A DNA stretch of 11,819 nt, taken from positions 1-11,819 of the forward strand of contig JAGTQO010000045.1 in NCBI GenBank assembly GCA_018396565.1, given 5' to 3'. Numbering within the stretch: the first letter of the stretch is position 1; each line of letters begins with the position of its first letter. The notes beneath the pieces are model-generated. The model did not search any database, had not been told where the DNA came from, and saw only the letters and a program-made list of their open reading frames with translations. The translations under genes were made by a program, and so were the position numbers. The stretch comes from Candidatus Bathyarchaeota archaeon (lineage in GTDB: Archaea; Thermoproteota; Bathyarchaeia; 40CM-2-53-6; RBG-13-38-9). Shown one piece after another: positions 1 through 6,688 of the stretch.

Positions 1-960
1 TTTACCTAACATTCCCCTGAATTTTGGCATGCGAAGAGCGAGGACAACCCCTCCGGAACTAACAGCCTTAGATATGAGTTTCGACTCGGTCCCTGAGAAT
101 ATTTGCGTAACATCATAAAACTCCTCCTTCAAATCTTCAATGTTCAAACCTCTCTCTTCAAGCGTCCTCTTAACCTCCAGCAGAGAGACCTGTCTGGTAA
201 CTTCTGACGTCACTATCTCGGCTATCATATCCAACCTCTGAACTCCCTTGATCTCCACCAGCCCTCCATCTTTCGTTGAGATGTTGAGGTCCTGCCTGAT
301 TGTTCCCAGGCCTCTCTTAACCCTCCTAGTAGCCCTCAGCAATCTACCTATCTGCAAGGCTACTTCTTGGGCCTCTTGGGGTGTGCTTATCGTCGGCGCC
401 GTCGCCACTTCTATCAGAGGAATCCCGAGCCTATCTATCCTATACTTAGATGTTCGACCTGACTCCTCGACCTTCCTTGCAGCGTCCTCTTCGATGCTTA
501 CATGTTGTATCTCAACCTTATGCTCTCTACCAACAGATCCTCCCAAGGAGATTACACATGTTCTCTGGAAGCCTGTCGTGTTCGAGCCGTCTATGACCAG
601 CTTCCTCATGACATGTATCTCGTCGACAGGTTTGGAACCCAGCAGAATGGAGACTGTCAAGGCTATGTCTATCGCCTCGTCATTCAACCTGTGAGGTGGC
701 TCCTCATCCATCTCAACCAGACATGAAGTGTCATTTGCAGCCTCATACTCTATGCTCCTGCCCTTCCTGAATTCAAAGAGGGCGGCCTGATCTACTAGGC
801 CTAGCTCGCTTTGGGTTGGCCTGAGGATCCTGAGGAACCTTACATCAGCCATCTCAGATAGGTTCGTAGGGCATCCGCAGAAGAGCTTATGCTCCGTATC
901 TAACTGTTGATGTATCTCCAAACCTACCTTTAGGCCCATATTCTGATATATGCTCTTCAA
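1..960 (-). CDS. gatE: Glu-tRNA(Gln) amidotransferase subunit E, 3' part missing
   Basis: This is the first 320 codons of GatE, the tRNA-binding kinase/transferase subunit of the archaeal GatDE complex. The complex turns Glu-tRNA(Gln) into Gln-tRNA(Gln) in the cytoplasm, using ammonia made by GatD. The translation shows the GatB/GatE signatures in order: GLEIHQQLDT, LFCGCPT, RPTQSELG, EEPPHRL, VIDGSNTTGFQRT, EEDAARK, YRIDRLGIPLIEVAT, KRGLGTIRQDLNIS and VEIKGVQ. The family is usually a little over 600 residues, so about half lies beyond the left edge. The start is taken as TTG at 960, which overlaps the gatD stop as TTGA and gives about eight residues before GLKVGLEIHQQ, as in other GatE proteins. 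The alternative is ATG at 939. Last gene of the elp3-gatD-gatE operon. Identity is very secure; the start is less so. Confidence 0.95.
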   Translation of the reverse strand, partial: MKSIYQNMGLKVGLEIHQQLDTEHKLFCGCPTNLSEMADVRFLRILRPTQSELGLVDQAALFEFRKGRSIEYEAANDTSCLVEMDEEPPHRLNDEAIDIALTVSILLGSKPVDEIHVMRKLVIDGSNTTGFQRTCVISLGGSVGREHKVEIQHVSIEEDAARKVEESGRTSKYRIDRLGIPLIEVATAPTISTPQEAQEVALQIGRLLRATRRVKRGLGTIRQDLNISTKDGGLVEIKGVQRLDMIAEIVTSEVTRQVSLLEVKRTLEERGLNIEDLKEEFYDVTQIFSGTESKLISKAVSSGGVVLALRMPKFRGMLGK

Positions 961-2300
961 GGAGGATCATCGTATAATGTTCTTTGAGAGATCTCCCCTT
1001 CAATATTTGTTTTGAGGATCCTCTCAGCTTCCTCCACCTTATCAGTCTGGCCTAGTGCCCACATCATCTTCACCAAGGCCGTTTCAGGAATCATATCTTC
1101 CAATGGTTGAACCCCCACACTCAAGAGGTCGCGTCCTGTGGCGTATACATTCATGTTGACTCTACCATACAGGCATTGGGAGGTCATACCTACCAAGATG
1201 CCGTCCTTAACAGCCCTACTTATAGGATCTTGGAGGGTTCTTGATACGTGCCCTAAACCCGTACCTTCGATAACTATTCCCCTGTAGCCTTCTCCAATAG
1301 CCCAGTCTATGATCTCGGCCCTCATACCAGGATAGAATTTTAAGTGTAGGACCCTCTCCTCAAAATTGTTCTTTAACTCAACATTCCTCTCAGGGTCCCT
1401 TCTTTGAATGTCACGGCAGTAAACTTCAAGTCGGCCCGTCTGGAGGAGGTACTTGGCCACAGGCGGCGAGTTCATTGACTTGAAAGCATCTCTCCCGCTC
1501 GTATGGCCTTTCCTCACTCTAGTCCCCCTATGGAGTAAGATCGCGTCGTCGGATGTGCTCTCATGCATCGCAACAGCGACTGTTGCAAACGGAGCCTTAG
1601 AGGCTGATGCCACCGCACCCATAAGGTTTGTCGCGGCATCTGAACTAGGCCTGTCAGATGACCTCTGTGAGCCGACCAAGATGACTGGGACTGGCAAGTT
1701 TCTGAGGGCGAAGCTCAATGCGGCGGAGGTGTATCCCATCGTGTCTGTGCCGTGGCAGACAACAACCCCTGATGCACCTGACCTGATGACTTCAAAGACT
1801 TTTAAAGCCATCCCAGACCAGTGTTTAGGAGTTATGTTCTCGCTCAACTCACTATACAATATGTGGGCTCGAATATCAGCCAGCTCAGACAATTCTGGAA
1901 CGGCGTTGTAAAGGTCTGAGGCAGAGAGGGCTGGTTCAACCGCACCAGTCCTATAATCGACCCTACTTACAATGGTCCCCCCGGTGCTTATCACATCCAC
2001 CCTAGGTAGATTTCTCCCACCAACCTCCCTCACCACATGAGTGTAAGTCGGCTTGGAGCCGACACCGATCCTTTCGATCTTGCAGTCAGATGTAACCCTC
2101 ACACCAATATTGTAGCCGCTGGCAAGTTTGATGACGACATGTTTATCGTCTCCAAGCTCTGACCTGGGCATCAGGCTCCCTTCATAGACCTCACCAGCCC
2201 TGACTATTCTAATCACATCGCCTATTGAGACCTGGGCGGCTTTCAGGGCTTGGTATGCTACACCCCTATACCCTGCAAGCTCACATCCTCCTTGACTCAA
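957..2300 (-). CDS. gatD: Glu-tRNA(Gln) amidotransferase subunit D (asparaginase-like)
   Basis: GatD is the glutaminase of the archaeal GatDE complex. It releases ammonia from an amide donor and passes it to GatE. About 90 N-terminal residues form the GatD-specific domain (YNIGVRV near 63-69), followed by an L-asparaginase type I fold. Catalytic motifs are visible: ISTGGT (about 104-109, nucleophile Thr), HGTDTM (183-188, second Thr and Asp) and a Lys in RKGHTSGRD (about 264). Further family signatures are GSQRSSDRPSSDA, IEGTGLGH, TSQCLYGRVNMNVY and a C-terminal GEISQRT. About 447 residues, normal for the family. TTG at 2300 is preferred because GGAGG at 2311-2315 sits about 10 bases upstream; the GTG at 2309 would leave only one base. 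It follows elp3 closely, and its TGA overlaps the gatE start. Confidence 0.95.
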   Translation of the reverse strand: MSQGGCELAGYRGVAYQALKAAQVSIGDVIRIVRAGEVYEGSLMPRSELGDDKHVVIKLASGYNIGVRVTSDCKIERIGVGSKPTYTHVVREVGGRNLPRVDVISTGGTIVSRVDYRTGAVEPALSASDLYNAVPELSELADIRAHILYSELSENITPKHWSGMALKVFEVIRSGASGVVVCHGTDTMGYTSAALSFALRNLPVPVILVGSQRSSDRPSSDAATNLMGAVASASKAPFATVAVAMHESTSDDAILLHRGTRVRKGHTSGRDAFKSMNSPPVAKYLLQTGRLEVYCRDIQRRDPERNVELKNNFEERVLHLKFYPGMRAEIIDWAIGEGYRGIVIEGTGLGHVSRTLQDPISRAVKDGILVGMTSQCLYGRVNMNVYATGRDLLSVGVQPLEDMIPETALVKMMWALGQTDKVEEAERILKTNIEGEISQRTLYDDPP

Positions 2301-2310
2301 ACAAACCACT

Positions 2311-2315
2311 CCTCC
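2311..2315 (-). promoter_or_regulatory. Ribosome binding site deciding the gatD start
   Basis: GGAGG on the minus strand lies in the 35-base gap between elp3 and gatD. It is 10 bases from TTG 2300 but only one base from GTG 2309, which favours TTG. Confidence 0.55.
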
Positions 2316-2335
2316 ATGAAATTTTCAGATCAAGC

Positions 2336-3931
2336 CTATCTTACTCTCTTAGCCATATACGGCCCCTCTAGACTGTATCCGTGGCGCATAAAGTATCTTC
2401 TAGAGCCTAACGCACTCGTAACCAGCACTTTCTCGCAATCATACTCATTTAACGCCGTCTCTTCAGCGGTCTTGAGGAGGCGTGCCCCGAAACCCCTATG
2501 CTGCCAAAGTTCTGGGTTCGACTCACCGACTGGGACCAAGGGGCCGAAGACATGGAGTTCCCTGATCAATCCAACCTTACCCCCAGCAACCTCTCTCCTA
2601 TGAGCCTTCTCTGAGGGAATCCTCAGCCTGCAATATCCAACCAGACAGTCGAGAACTGGAGACTCGGCTGAGATGAATATTTCGTATCCGCCTGAAGAGT
2701 CGTAGGTTCTGGTTAGAATCTTTATATCCTGGTGGGTCGGGATATCTTCGTCCCTAACCATTCTGTGACCCACCTCCCTACATCTTATGCATCTACATTT
2801 GTAACCTTCAAGCCTCATCCTACCTTGAACGATCTGGCGAATATTCCCGTTTTTGACACCTGCAACTATGAGTTGGGCTGGAATATCCCTCTGGATCCTC
2901 ATTATCCTGATCCATGGAGGTACATGTCTCTTTACTTGTGATAGAAGATTTACTGTCTCATCTAGAGTGTATGGTTTATACCAGCCCCTGACCCACCAGT
3001 CATAGATCTTCGTCCCCCTCAGAACGAGGCAGGGATATATCTTCAACATGTCAGGCTTCAGATCAGGATCTGTGAATAGCCTGATGAAAGCGTCGAGATC
3101 CCTCACCTTATCTGAGCCAGGCAGACCAGGCATCATGTGGGCAACCACCTTCAGACCAGAGTCCTTTAGCAGTCGGAATGATCTTGTGACATCATCTAAT
3201 GTATGTCCACGATCAACCAACCTGTATATGTCATCGTAAAGGTTCTGAACACCAACCTCAACCCTTGTGACACCCATCGATAACATGTTATCAATGTGTT
3301 TCTCAGTGGCGTAGTCTGGCCTAGTCTCAACAGTCAACCCCACGTTCCTGCTGGCGCTCCACACAGCATTCTCCATAGCCTCCTCAAGTGAACCTGAAGG
3401 CTGCCCTGTCAACGCATCTAGGCAACCCTTAATGAACTCTCTCTGATATTCGACTGGGGAGGCTGGGAATGTCCCGCCTTGAATTATAAGTTCGACCTTA
3501 CTTGTACTGTGGCCTATAGCCCTGAACTGTTCCAGTCTAATCTTGACTTGGAGGTATGGATCATACATGTTCTGTAAACCCCTCATCGCAGCAGGCTCCC
3601 TACCAGTGTAGCTCGGCGGCACCCCTTCGAAGTGTGGACAGTATGCGCACCTTCCATGTGGACACTTGAAAGGTCGACTCATCACCGAAACAATGTTGAC
3701 TCCAGATATGCTTCGAACCTTCTTCAACTGTAGGGTCTGGTAGAGCTCCTTTCTTCCCTCAAGGCTTGCAAGCCTTAGGATCTCTGAGTTTCTAGGTAGG
3801 CGGCTGGTGCGGAGTCTCTTGCAAGATACTATTTTCAGCCTGTTCAGATCCTCACCTAAAGCATTCCCTCTAAGTCTCATCAACACATCATATGCTACAT
3901 CGGAATCGTTGAGAGTCAGGTCCGATAGCAC
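2336..3931 (-). CDS. elp3: Archaeal Elp3, radical SAM / acetyltransferase for tRNA wobble uridine
   Basis: Elp3 makes the 5-carboxymethyl-type modification of U34 in tRNA, using S-adenosylmethionine, an iron-sulfur cluster and acetyl-CoA. The 531-residue protein has the full archaeal length. The radical SAM cluster motif is CPHGRCAYC (Cys 90, 95, 98), followed by the Elp3 signature PSYTGREPAAMRGL and YDPYLQV. Further core motifs are IIQGGTFPA, TVETRPDY, RVEVGVQ and HMMPGLPGS. A Cys-rich stretch KCRCIRCREVGHR lies before a C-terminal GNAT domain with the acetyl-CoA loop QHRGFGARLL and the ending SRRYFMRHGY. The start is GTG at 3931, 30-40 bases from a TATA-like element, so the leader must be very short. 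First gene of the operon with gatD and gatE, so a single transcript would carry two tRNA-charging and decoding functions. Confidence 0.96.
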   Translation of the reverse strand: MLSDLTLNDSDVAYDVLMRLRGNALGEDLNRLKIVSCKRLRTSRLPRNSEILRLASLEGRKELYQTLQLKKVRSISGVNIVSVMSRPFKCPHGRCAYCPHFEGVPPSYTGREPAAMRGLQNMYDPYLQVKIRLEQFRAIGHSTSKVELIIQGGTFPASPVEYQREFIKGCLDALTGQPSGSLEEAMENAVWSASRNVGLTVETRPDYATEKHIDNMLSMGVTRVEVGVQNLYDDIYRLVDRGHTLDDVTRSFRLLKDSGLKVVAHMMPGLPGSDKVRDLDAFIRLFTDPDLKPDMLKIYPCLVLRGTKIYDWWVRGWYKPYTLDETVNLLSQVKRHVPPWIRIMRIQRDIPAQLIVAGVKNGNIRQIVQGRMRLEGYKCRCIRCREVGHRMVRDEDIPTHQDIKILTRTYDSSGGYEIFISAESPVLDCLVGYCRLRIPSEKAHRREVAGGKVGLIRELHVFGPLVPVGESNPELWQHRGFGARLLKTAEETALNEYDCEKVLVTSALGSRRYFMRHGYSLEGPYMAKRVR

Positions 3932-3957
3932 CTTGAGGTTGAGTTTGACTCACCCAA

Positions 3958-3969
3958 CTTATTAATATA
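3958..3969. promoter_or_regulatory. Shared AT-rich core promoter for divergent elp3 and DUF763 genes
   Basis: The block around TTATTAATATA is the only strong TATA-like element in the gap between elp3 (minus) and the DUF763 gene (plus). Read on the minus strand it would place an elp3 transcript start about 25 bases away, near 3936-3940, a few bases from the GTG start. Read on the plus strand it would place a start near 3990-3995. One near-palindromic TATA element could serve both directions. Inferred from spacing only. Confidence 0.5.
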
Positions 3970-4021
3970 CGCGTGTATGCAAGTCTTTCTATGAGTGTTC
4001 AACTCAGGTTATGTGTTGGCT

Positions 4022-5122
4022 ATGATGAGGTCTGGCCTCGCCTACCTCAGCCTTCATGGAGGTAAGGCTCCTGAATGGTTGATAAGGAGAATGGTGAGGC
4101 TCGCCGCCGCGCTGCTTGAAGGGATTGTTGAGGTACATGGTGAAAGAGAGGTTCTGTCGAGGCTATCGGATCCCTTCTTCTTTCAAGCCTGCTCCAACGT
4201 CCTGGGTTTCGACTGGGACAGCAGCGGCTCAACAACAGTGACATGCGGGGTTTTGAGGGAGGCCCTTGAAAGGATTGATGTTGGCATAAAAGCTGTTGGA
4301 GGGAAAGGGAGACGCTCTCATGTTCTGGGTGAGATTGACGGGTTGGCTGAGCAGCTTAACCTAACAGACGAGGAGATCTCGAAGATAAAGTATGGTAGCA
4401 GGATCTCGGCTAAGGTGGATACAGCCGCTATTCAGGCCGGTTACAGCCTATATCACCATTCAATATTTGCTTGCAGGGACGGTGGCTGGATAGTCATACA
4501 GCAGGGTATGAGACCTGAGGAGGGGAAGGCTAGGAGATATCACTGGCTCTCCTACAGTCTCAAGGACTTCGTTCTCGAGCCCCATAGGGCTATAGTAGGG
4601 GTTAGGCACAGCCGAGTCTTAGATATGACGGCAAAAGAGAGTGAGGATTCGAGGAAGGCATGTGTCGACCTTACCCGTGAAGGAACAGGTAGGTTGAGGC
4701 GACTCTTCAACTCCGTGAAGGATCCTTACCAGAGCAGACTTGCAGGATTGGCGGAGCCAAACTTCAAGACATATTCTATTCCCCGGAAGATTAACTGGGA
4801 GGCCCTTGGGAGGCTCTACATGAATCCACCTTCAAACTTTGAGGAGCTCCTCATCTCTGAAGGGGTTGGGCCTGCCACCATTCGCGGCTTGGCATTTCTT
4901 GCCGAGCTTCTCTTCGGGGTGGAGGCTAGCTGGAGGGATCCTGTGAGGTACTCATTCGCTTTCGGAGGTAAAGACGGTGTTCCTTTTCCGGTTGATAGGA
5001 GGGCTATGGATGAAGCTGCGACCATCTTAGAGAAGGCTATAGGTTCAGCTAAGTTAGGTGAGAAAGAGAGGTTAGATGCTCTGGCCAGACTCAGACGCCT
5101 CTATTTTGGAGAGAATCGGTGA
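4022..5122 (+). CDS. DUF763 protein with helix-hairpin-helix motif, function unknown
   Basis: This is a member of the conserved DUF763 family (Pfam PF05559), found mainly in archaea and thermophiles and lacking an assigned function. Family landmarks are all present: an N-terminal RSGLAYLSLHGGKAPEW, SDPFFFQACSNVLGFDWDSSG, GYSLYHHSIFA, WIVIQQGM, ARRYHWLS, EPHRAIVG, and a C-terminal FAFGGKDGVPFPVDRRAMDEA. Near residue 280, LLISEGVGPATIRGLAFLAELLFG carries a helix-hairpin-helix core (GVGPATIRGL), the kind used for non-specific DNA or RNA backbone binding. About 366 residues, typical. ATG 4022 is chosen because homologs begin directly at M-x-RSG/TG. An upstream GTG at 3995 would add nine residues that do not resemble the family. 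No signal peptide or membrane segment. It is probably a nucleic-acid-associated cytoplasmic protein; that role is inference. Confidence 0.9.
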   Translation: MMRSGLAYLSLHGGKAPEWLIRRMVRLAAALLEGIVEVHGEREVLSRLSDPFFFQACSNVLGFDWDSSGSTTVTCGVLREALERIDVGIKAVGGKGRRSHVLGEIDGLAEQLNLTDEEISKIKYGSRISAKVDTAAIQAGYSLYHHSIFACRDGGWIVIQQGMRPEEGKARRYHWLSYSLKDFVLEPHRAIVGVRHSRVLDMTAKESEDSRKACVDLTREGTGRLRRLFNSVKDPYQSRLAGLAEPNFKTYSIPRKINWEALGRLYMNPPSNFEELLISEGVGPATIRGLAFLAELLFGVEASWRDPVRYSFAFGGKDGVPFPVDRRAMDEAATILEKAIGSAKLGEKERLDALARLRRLYFGENR

Positions 5123-5199
5123 CGGTTAGGATCCGTCTGTGAAGGTTGTAGCATCCTTGGAAAATCGAATCTTATCTTACCAATATGAGAGCTTCAGGT

Positions 5200-5210
5200 A
5201 AATTTTTATT
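5200..5210 (+). promoter_or_regulatory. TATA-like promoter of the zinc-ribbon membrane protein gene
   Basis: AAATTTTTATT in the 128-base gap after the DUF763 gene would place a transcript start near 5230, about 20 bases before ATG 5251. The T-run could also serve as a terminator for the upstream gene. Confidence 0.4.
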
Positions 5211-5250
5211 CATCCATGTTTGGGCTCTCTCTATGTAAGGTTGACGGTTG

Positions 5251-5604
5251 ATGGTGAGGCTGGCTTTCGGCGGATTCCTACTCATCCTAGGGTTTGTGGG
5301 TTACCAGGTAGGCTTCCAAATATGTATGAGTGGTGAGGGTGTGTTGACCAAGTTTCTAACGTTATTCTTATCGCCGGCTCTACCATTGGAAGTCTTAGGG
5401 CTGGTCTTACAGTTTGGAGGCGGAGTATTAGCTATTATCGGCTTCTTACTGTGCATAACCGCATTGTCTAAGCCTATTGTGAGGGTGGAGAGGGTCGAGG
5501 CAGCTGGAGAGACGTCTATTTCAAAATTGCAATGTAAGTTCTGCGGTGGCCGTTTAGAGGAAGACTCTGTCTTCTGCCCTCTCTGCGGTAAATCTCAGGT
5601 TTAG
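5251..5604 (+). CDS. Small membrane protein with C-terminal zinc ribbon
   Basis: This 117-residue protein is not assigned to a named family. It shows two hydrophobic segments (about residues 5-25 and 48-72) joined by a short loop, then a charged linker (RVERVEAAGE) and a C-terminal zinc ribbon with Cys 95, 98, 109 and 112 (CKFCGG ... FCPLCGKSQ). This places a treble-clef or rubredoxin-like metal site on one side of the membrane, probably the cytoplasm. Such membrane-anchored zinc ribbons are common in archaea and mostly uncharacterised. ATG 5251 is preferred over the adjacent in-frame TTG 5248. It has its own TATA-like element upstream and follows the DUF763 gene on the same strand with a 128-base gap, so it is probably transcribed separately. 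The sequence gives no specific function. Confidence 0.75.
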   Translation: MVRLAFGGFLLILGFVGYQVGFQICMSGEGVLTKFLTLFLSPALPLEVLGLVLQFGGGVLAIIGFLLCITALSKPIVRVERVEAAGETSISKLQCKFCGGRLEEDSVFCPLCGKSQV

Positions 5605-5831
5605 AATCTTCTTCTGGTCGAGATCCAGTTCTGACCCGGCTCCCTCCCCAGAAGGAATCTTTTGAGATGGGTCCTCCTGAGTCTGATTCTCGGCGGAGCA
5701 GAGCTATGAGGGGTCGCCTGAATCTTTGGAGTCTGACTCCTTACTTTCCCAGCCTTCGTCAACGAACCGTGAGTTGGCATGGATCTACACCTTAACCCGT
5801 ATTTACCACTAGAATAATTTAAAGTTGTCCT
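5605..5831. other. Convergent intergenic gap with short repeats and hairpins
   Basis: The 227 bases between the zinc-ribbon gene and pyrK hold no convincing reading frame. CTTCTGG (5611-5617) pairs with CCAGAAG (5648-5654) around a 30-base loop. GGAGTC and GACTCC form a near-perfect palindrome at 5728-5740. GAATCTT occurs at 5604-5610, 5655-5661 and 5720-5726, and GAGTCTGA at 5679-5686 and 5729-5736. An AT-rich stretch at 5812-5824 may help terminate pyrK transcription, or act as a TATA element reading leftwards into the gap. Function unknown. Confidence 0.5.
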
Positions 5832-6656
5832 CTACAGTGGTACTCTCCTTCCGGAGTGGTCCCTCCTCGACATTCCAAACTCATCGAGTCTTCTGAGAGT
5901 CTCACCATCAAAGACAGGCCCCTCCCTACAGACCCTGAGGCTGTCTATGACACAGCTGCCGCAGATCCCTATGCCGCACTTCATCACTCTCTCCAGACTC
6001 GCTTGGAATGGGATGGAGTACCTGAGGCTGATGGGTAGGAGACTCTTTATCATAGCTTCGGGGCCGCAACTGTAAATCATGTTGTAGGCATGTTTTCTTA
6101 ACATGTCTTGAGCAACTTCCGAGGCGAGGCCTTCGATCCCATAAGAACCATCTTCAGTTACGGGGGCAACACTACCTCCGACTGCAGAAACATTCCTCTC
6201 ATACCTGTCCAGAAATAGTAGTTCACTTGAGGTTTGTGCTCCAACGATGACCGTATGTTTGACCCCTATCTTTGAGAGGAGGTCTGATAGTGGAGCCAAG
6301 GCGGCTCCTCCAGATCCGCCGGCTACAAGGAGAGCCTCGCCGTTATCGGTTAAAGTGAAGCCCCTACCGTATGGTCCTCTCACCCCAAACATCTGACCCT
6401 CAACGATAGAATGGAGGGCCTCGGTTGCAGGGCCTACAGACCTCACCGTTATCGCAGCCAAACCTTCGGTTGATGTGTATGAGATGCTCATTGGAACCTC
6501 GTCGAGGCCTGGGATCCAGACCATGTCGAACTGGCCTGGGATGGCTTTTGATGATGGATTGTCTTTGAAACGTATGGTCTTTATTGTAGGGGTCTCCCTG
6601 ATGGTTCTCTCAACCTTCACAATCCTAGGCTTATGATTCAGCTCCGGGGTAACCAA
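5832..6656 (-). CDS. pyrK: Dihydroorotate dehydrogenase electron transfer subunit (PyrK-like)
   Basis: PyrK passes electrons between dihydroorotate dehydrogenase and NAD through FAD and a [2Fe-2S] cluster, in pyrimidine synthesis. The 274-residue protein has a ferredoxin-reductase-type FAD domain (PMSISY at 55-60, GPYGRGF at 94-100), an NAD domain (GGSGGAAL near 113-120, CGPE at 197-200) and the PyrK C-terminal cluster motif with Cys 227, 232, 235 and 243 (KCGIGICGSC ... RVCREGPVFDG). The C-terminal CREGPVF is typical of PyrK and argues against the related sulfide dehydrogenase or NfnA subunits, though these cannot be excluded. The start is TTG 6656; the next Met (residue 45) would remove part of the FAD domain. 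No pyrD is in the window. It lies 32 bases after herA and is probably the last gene of that transcript. Confidence 0.87.
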   Translation of the reverse strand: MVTPELNHKPRIVKVERTIRETPTIKTIRFKDNPSSKAIPGQFDMVWIPGLDEVPMSISYTSTEGLAAITVRSVGPATEALHSIVEGQMFGVRGPYGRGFTLTDNGEALLVAGGSGGAALAPLSDLLSKIGVKHTVIVGAQTSSELLFLDRYERNVSAVGGSVAPVTEDGSYGIEGLASEVAQDMLRKHAYNMIYSCGPEAMIKSLLPISLRYSIPFQASLERVMKCGIGICGSCVIDSLRVCREGPVFDGETLRRLDEFGMSRRDHSGRRVPL

Positions 6657-6688
6657 TTAAATCCAACCTTTAACACATAATCACATCT

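Noticed and set aside
248..694. 148-codon plus-strand frame
   Set aside because: It lies antisense to gatE, whose translation matches the family throughout, and its own protein has no recognisable features.
1453..1911. 152-codon plus-strand frame
   Set aside because: Antisense to the conserved catalytic part of gatD; a shadow of its codon pattern.
3995..4021. Nine-codon upstream extension of the DUF763 gene from GTG 3995
   Set aside because: The family begins right at Met-x-Arg-(Ser/Thr)-Gly, and the predicted transcript start falls at or near this codon.
5660..5740. Possible C/D box small RNA
   Set aside because: CTGA boxes at 5683 and 5733 are present, but no good C box (RTGATGA) precedes them and the spacing is too long. 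Only RNA-seq could revive it.
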